Part shown: positions 63,901-64,000 of the stretch, in pieces | Position numbering within the stretch: the stretch's first letter is position 1 | Layout: each line of letters begins with the position of its first letter | Translations under genes and position numbers: made by a program | Assembly: GCF_000281045.1 (NCBI RefSeq) | Contig: NW_008246081.1 | Span: forward strand, 480,791-544,790 | Direction: 5' to 3' | DNA from: Saprolegnia diclina VS20 | Lineage: Eukaryota; Oomycota; Saprolegniomycetes; Saprolegniales; Saprolegniaceae | DNA length: 64,000 bases | Notes under the pieces: generated by a model | What the model was told of the DNA's origin: nothing | What the model saw: the letters and a program-made list of their open reading frames with translations, nothing else | Database searches by the model: none

Positions 63901-64000
63901 CGGTGCCATGACCACAAATGGCGCCATCTACCTCGAGACGCTGGTGCGCAACGTCGACGCGGCGTCGTGGCGCGCCTGCTGGGGTGATGCGTTCGACGTG
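60914..64000 (+). CDS. Very long repeated membrane protein, 3' end outside window
   Basis: The frame beginning at the ATG at 60914 is open to the last base (1029 codons, no stop, no intron needed). An N-terminal TM (LLVVFGVVYIVFSSLLSLVY) leads into a ~550-residue ectodomain with many N-glycosylation sites, then several TMs (LNVLYVLVAAAVLVYMM, FLRGLSAIALLSTAPLSLV, LVSFLLVLALERAW, ILLYLAVPLASQVLSACVW). From residue 852 a second copy begins: VLGFVYVVSAITASVSYMRV, NDLFWPHFN (first copy NDLWWPHYN), CYLDVDRRWEMANSATRQAR (first copy CYVDFEQHFAVAHTAARQAR) and GAIYLETLVRN (first copy AAVYIEATLRN). The repeat period is 834 residues. The protein is therefore at least two large TM-ectodomain units in tandem. 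No known domain recognised; surface or vacuolar location inferred. Confidence 0.75.
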   Translation, partial: MAQVLPTTAVAPSTQSPLLVVFGVVYIVFSSLLSLVYVHTLAVSTDNDLWWPHYNVSGHEAFLADVSNMLLVAHAYANATFQVNLLSLRMHKTYIDAEATTSLYPTYPRQLAYHELTSLSYAIANLRTLSATWALQVHTQWCYVDFEQHFAVAHTAARQARCEVKYATNAAVYIEATLRNLIWTEFIGAWGGPGNAFTVALEAGLAASSRGQRWLEVTSTARANTSVEDELTYWQSFALTSFTLQWQNFRQTGVTESMAICNAMGLPHTFTIKSLHHWQGPGTSVNLFWGAINDLWSLTLLNASLLTGSSNDFRSMRISLEFLNGNMDANGGFSAPAATLRAHLGPFVSIDAFLLGVPPSLHAAYVALAGDATSSSRMALPVQPKAWANATFYTGNPLCVQGPIATTFAQRPFSFEDSCSSPQPLTVPLTAHGAQFARAMSSIRPDNVCFMQPPECMRLLQATQDTPIDALLRHDATAATAALNISLVQIATNTSGHWQLLHQAILSESDPSSWPPFYGWLLLHDWILGIREVVSFEGDAASLVLISAPYEPVLYATSRGSMEGATMHIWHLLAALNVLYVLVAAAVLVYMMCSPFTGANAFFFNRIIGSVWIGRPFSFLRGLSAIALLSTAPLSLVQTSPGVTGLVATPRSWVEAALLSGEATWTTYVLQDVLLLLRTPHLARTELPRASLVSFLLVLALERAWPLSPSLTLERSCYSEDMDAYVQCTSGTIYIGSASRILLYLAVPLASQVLSACVWRYSAPIGSDATDYDAHLCGLSRALLRHPSDSTDRVALCMSGILTWGYRGQRYTFDIKTWTFLLDNVKAGPPVDFCAKSGLAVSTAHSAAPARICRVLGFVYVVSAITASVSYMRVSAVSLANDLFWPHFNSTGTHVFLATWIQLQLLLYANPNTTALTAPHVNLPTPFNATGATISPPLSYATKLQHGVFATRLEAIVAGLRALDGCDAPWVFTPYCYLDVDRRWEMANSATRQARCGAMTTNGAIYLETLVRNVDAASWRACWGDAFDV

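Noticed and set aside
1-64000. tRNA, rRNA, CRISPR, DNA transposon or virus-derived elements
   Set aside because: No cloverleaf-like clusters, rRNA blocks, regular direct-repeat arrays, transposase, reverse transcriptase, capsid or envelope motifs were recognised in either strand.

Overview
This window reads as nuclear DNA of a flagellated, filamentous oomycete, most likely a Saprolegniales-type water mould. The evidence is GC-rich and densely packed genes on both strands, many introns of about 40-55 nt that usually start GTACG or GTGCG and end TAG, matches to the oomycete initiator-plus-flanking core promoter (GCTCATTYYNCAWTTT) just before several start codons, two GH18 chitinases, a secreted protein with two six-cysteine elicitin modules, and a radial spoke head subunit that implies swimming zoospores. 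I see no rRNA, tRNA, CRISPR array, transposase or virus-like element.

Layout. 1-2225: tandem GH18 chitinases, the first cut by the window edge. 3416-4552: a serine-rich protein with an N-terminal myristoylation/palmitoylation signal. 5120-13375: a PH/Clu-like/RCC1 protein, a tetraspanin on the opposite strand, then a second RCC1 protein ending in a UBR-like cysteine/histidine cluster. 13372-19322: an OB-fold protein, a PH-ELMO protein and an ENTH-like protein. 20038-23088: two tandem TMEM198-like membrane proteins flanking a coiled-coil ORF. 23333-30157: a DCUN1/DCN1 homologue, an orphan protein, an AGC kinase with cyclic-nucleotide-binding-like domains, and a four-finger C2H2 protein. 31901-37850: a PH-FYVE-PI4K lipid kinase, a small membrane protein and a SAP-domain protein. 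39082-42768: a 2-oxoglutarate/Fe(II) oxygenase and a multi-pass membrane protein. 44303-47500: a Dicer-type helicase with no RNase III domain, next to RSPH9. 48189-51498: the elicitin-like protein and splicing factor PRP3. 51655-55097: tandem histidine acid phosphatases. 55859-64000: a DMT transporter, a WD40 protein, a SAC3/GANP protein and a very long repeated membrane protein that runs off the right edge.

The genes do not form one pathway. Loose themes are phosphoinositide/membrane signalling and traffic (PH-FYVE-PI4K, PH-ELMO, ENTH, PH/RCC1, tetraspanin), RNA work (PRP3, SAC3-type, Dicer-type helicase), and secreted or surface functions (chitinases, elicitin-like protein, phosphatases). 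The best candidates for something undescribed are the Dicer-like helicase plus dimerisation domain without nuclease domains, and the edge-truncated protein built from membrane/ectodomain units about 834 residues apart.

Spliced models were built by hand: each proposed intron has GT..AG ends, and every multi-exon model given with a residue count stays open and divisible by three. Homology statements come from motif recognition only; no database search was run.
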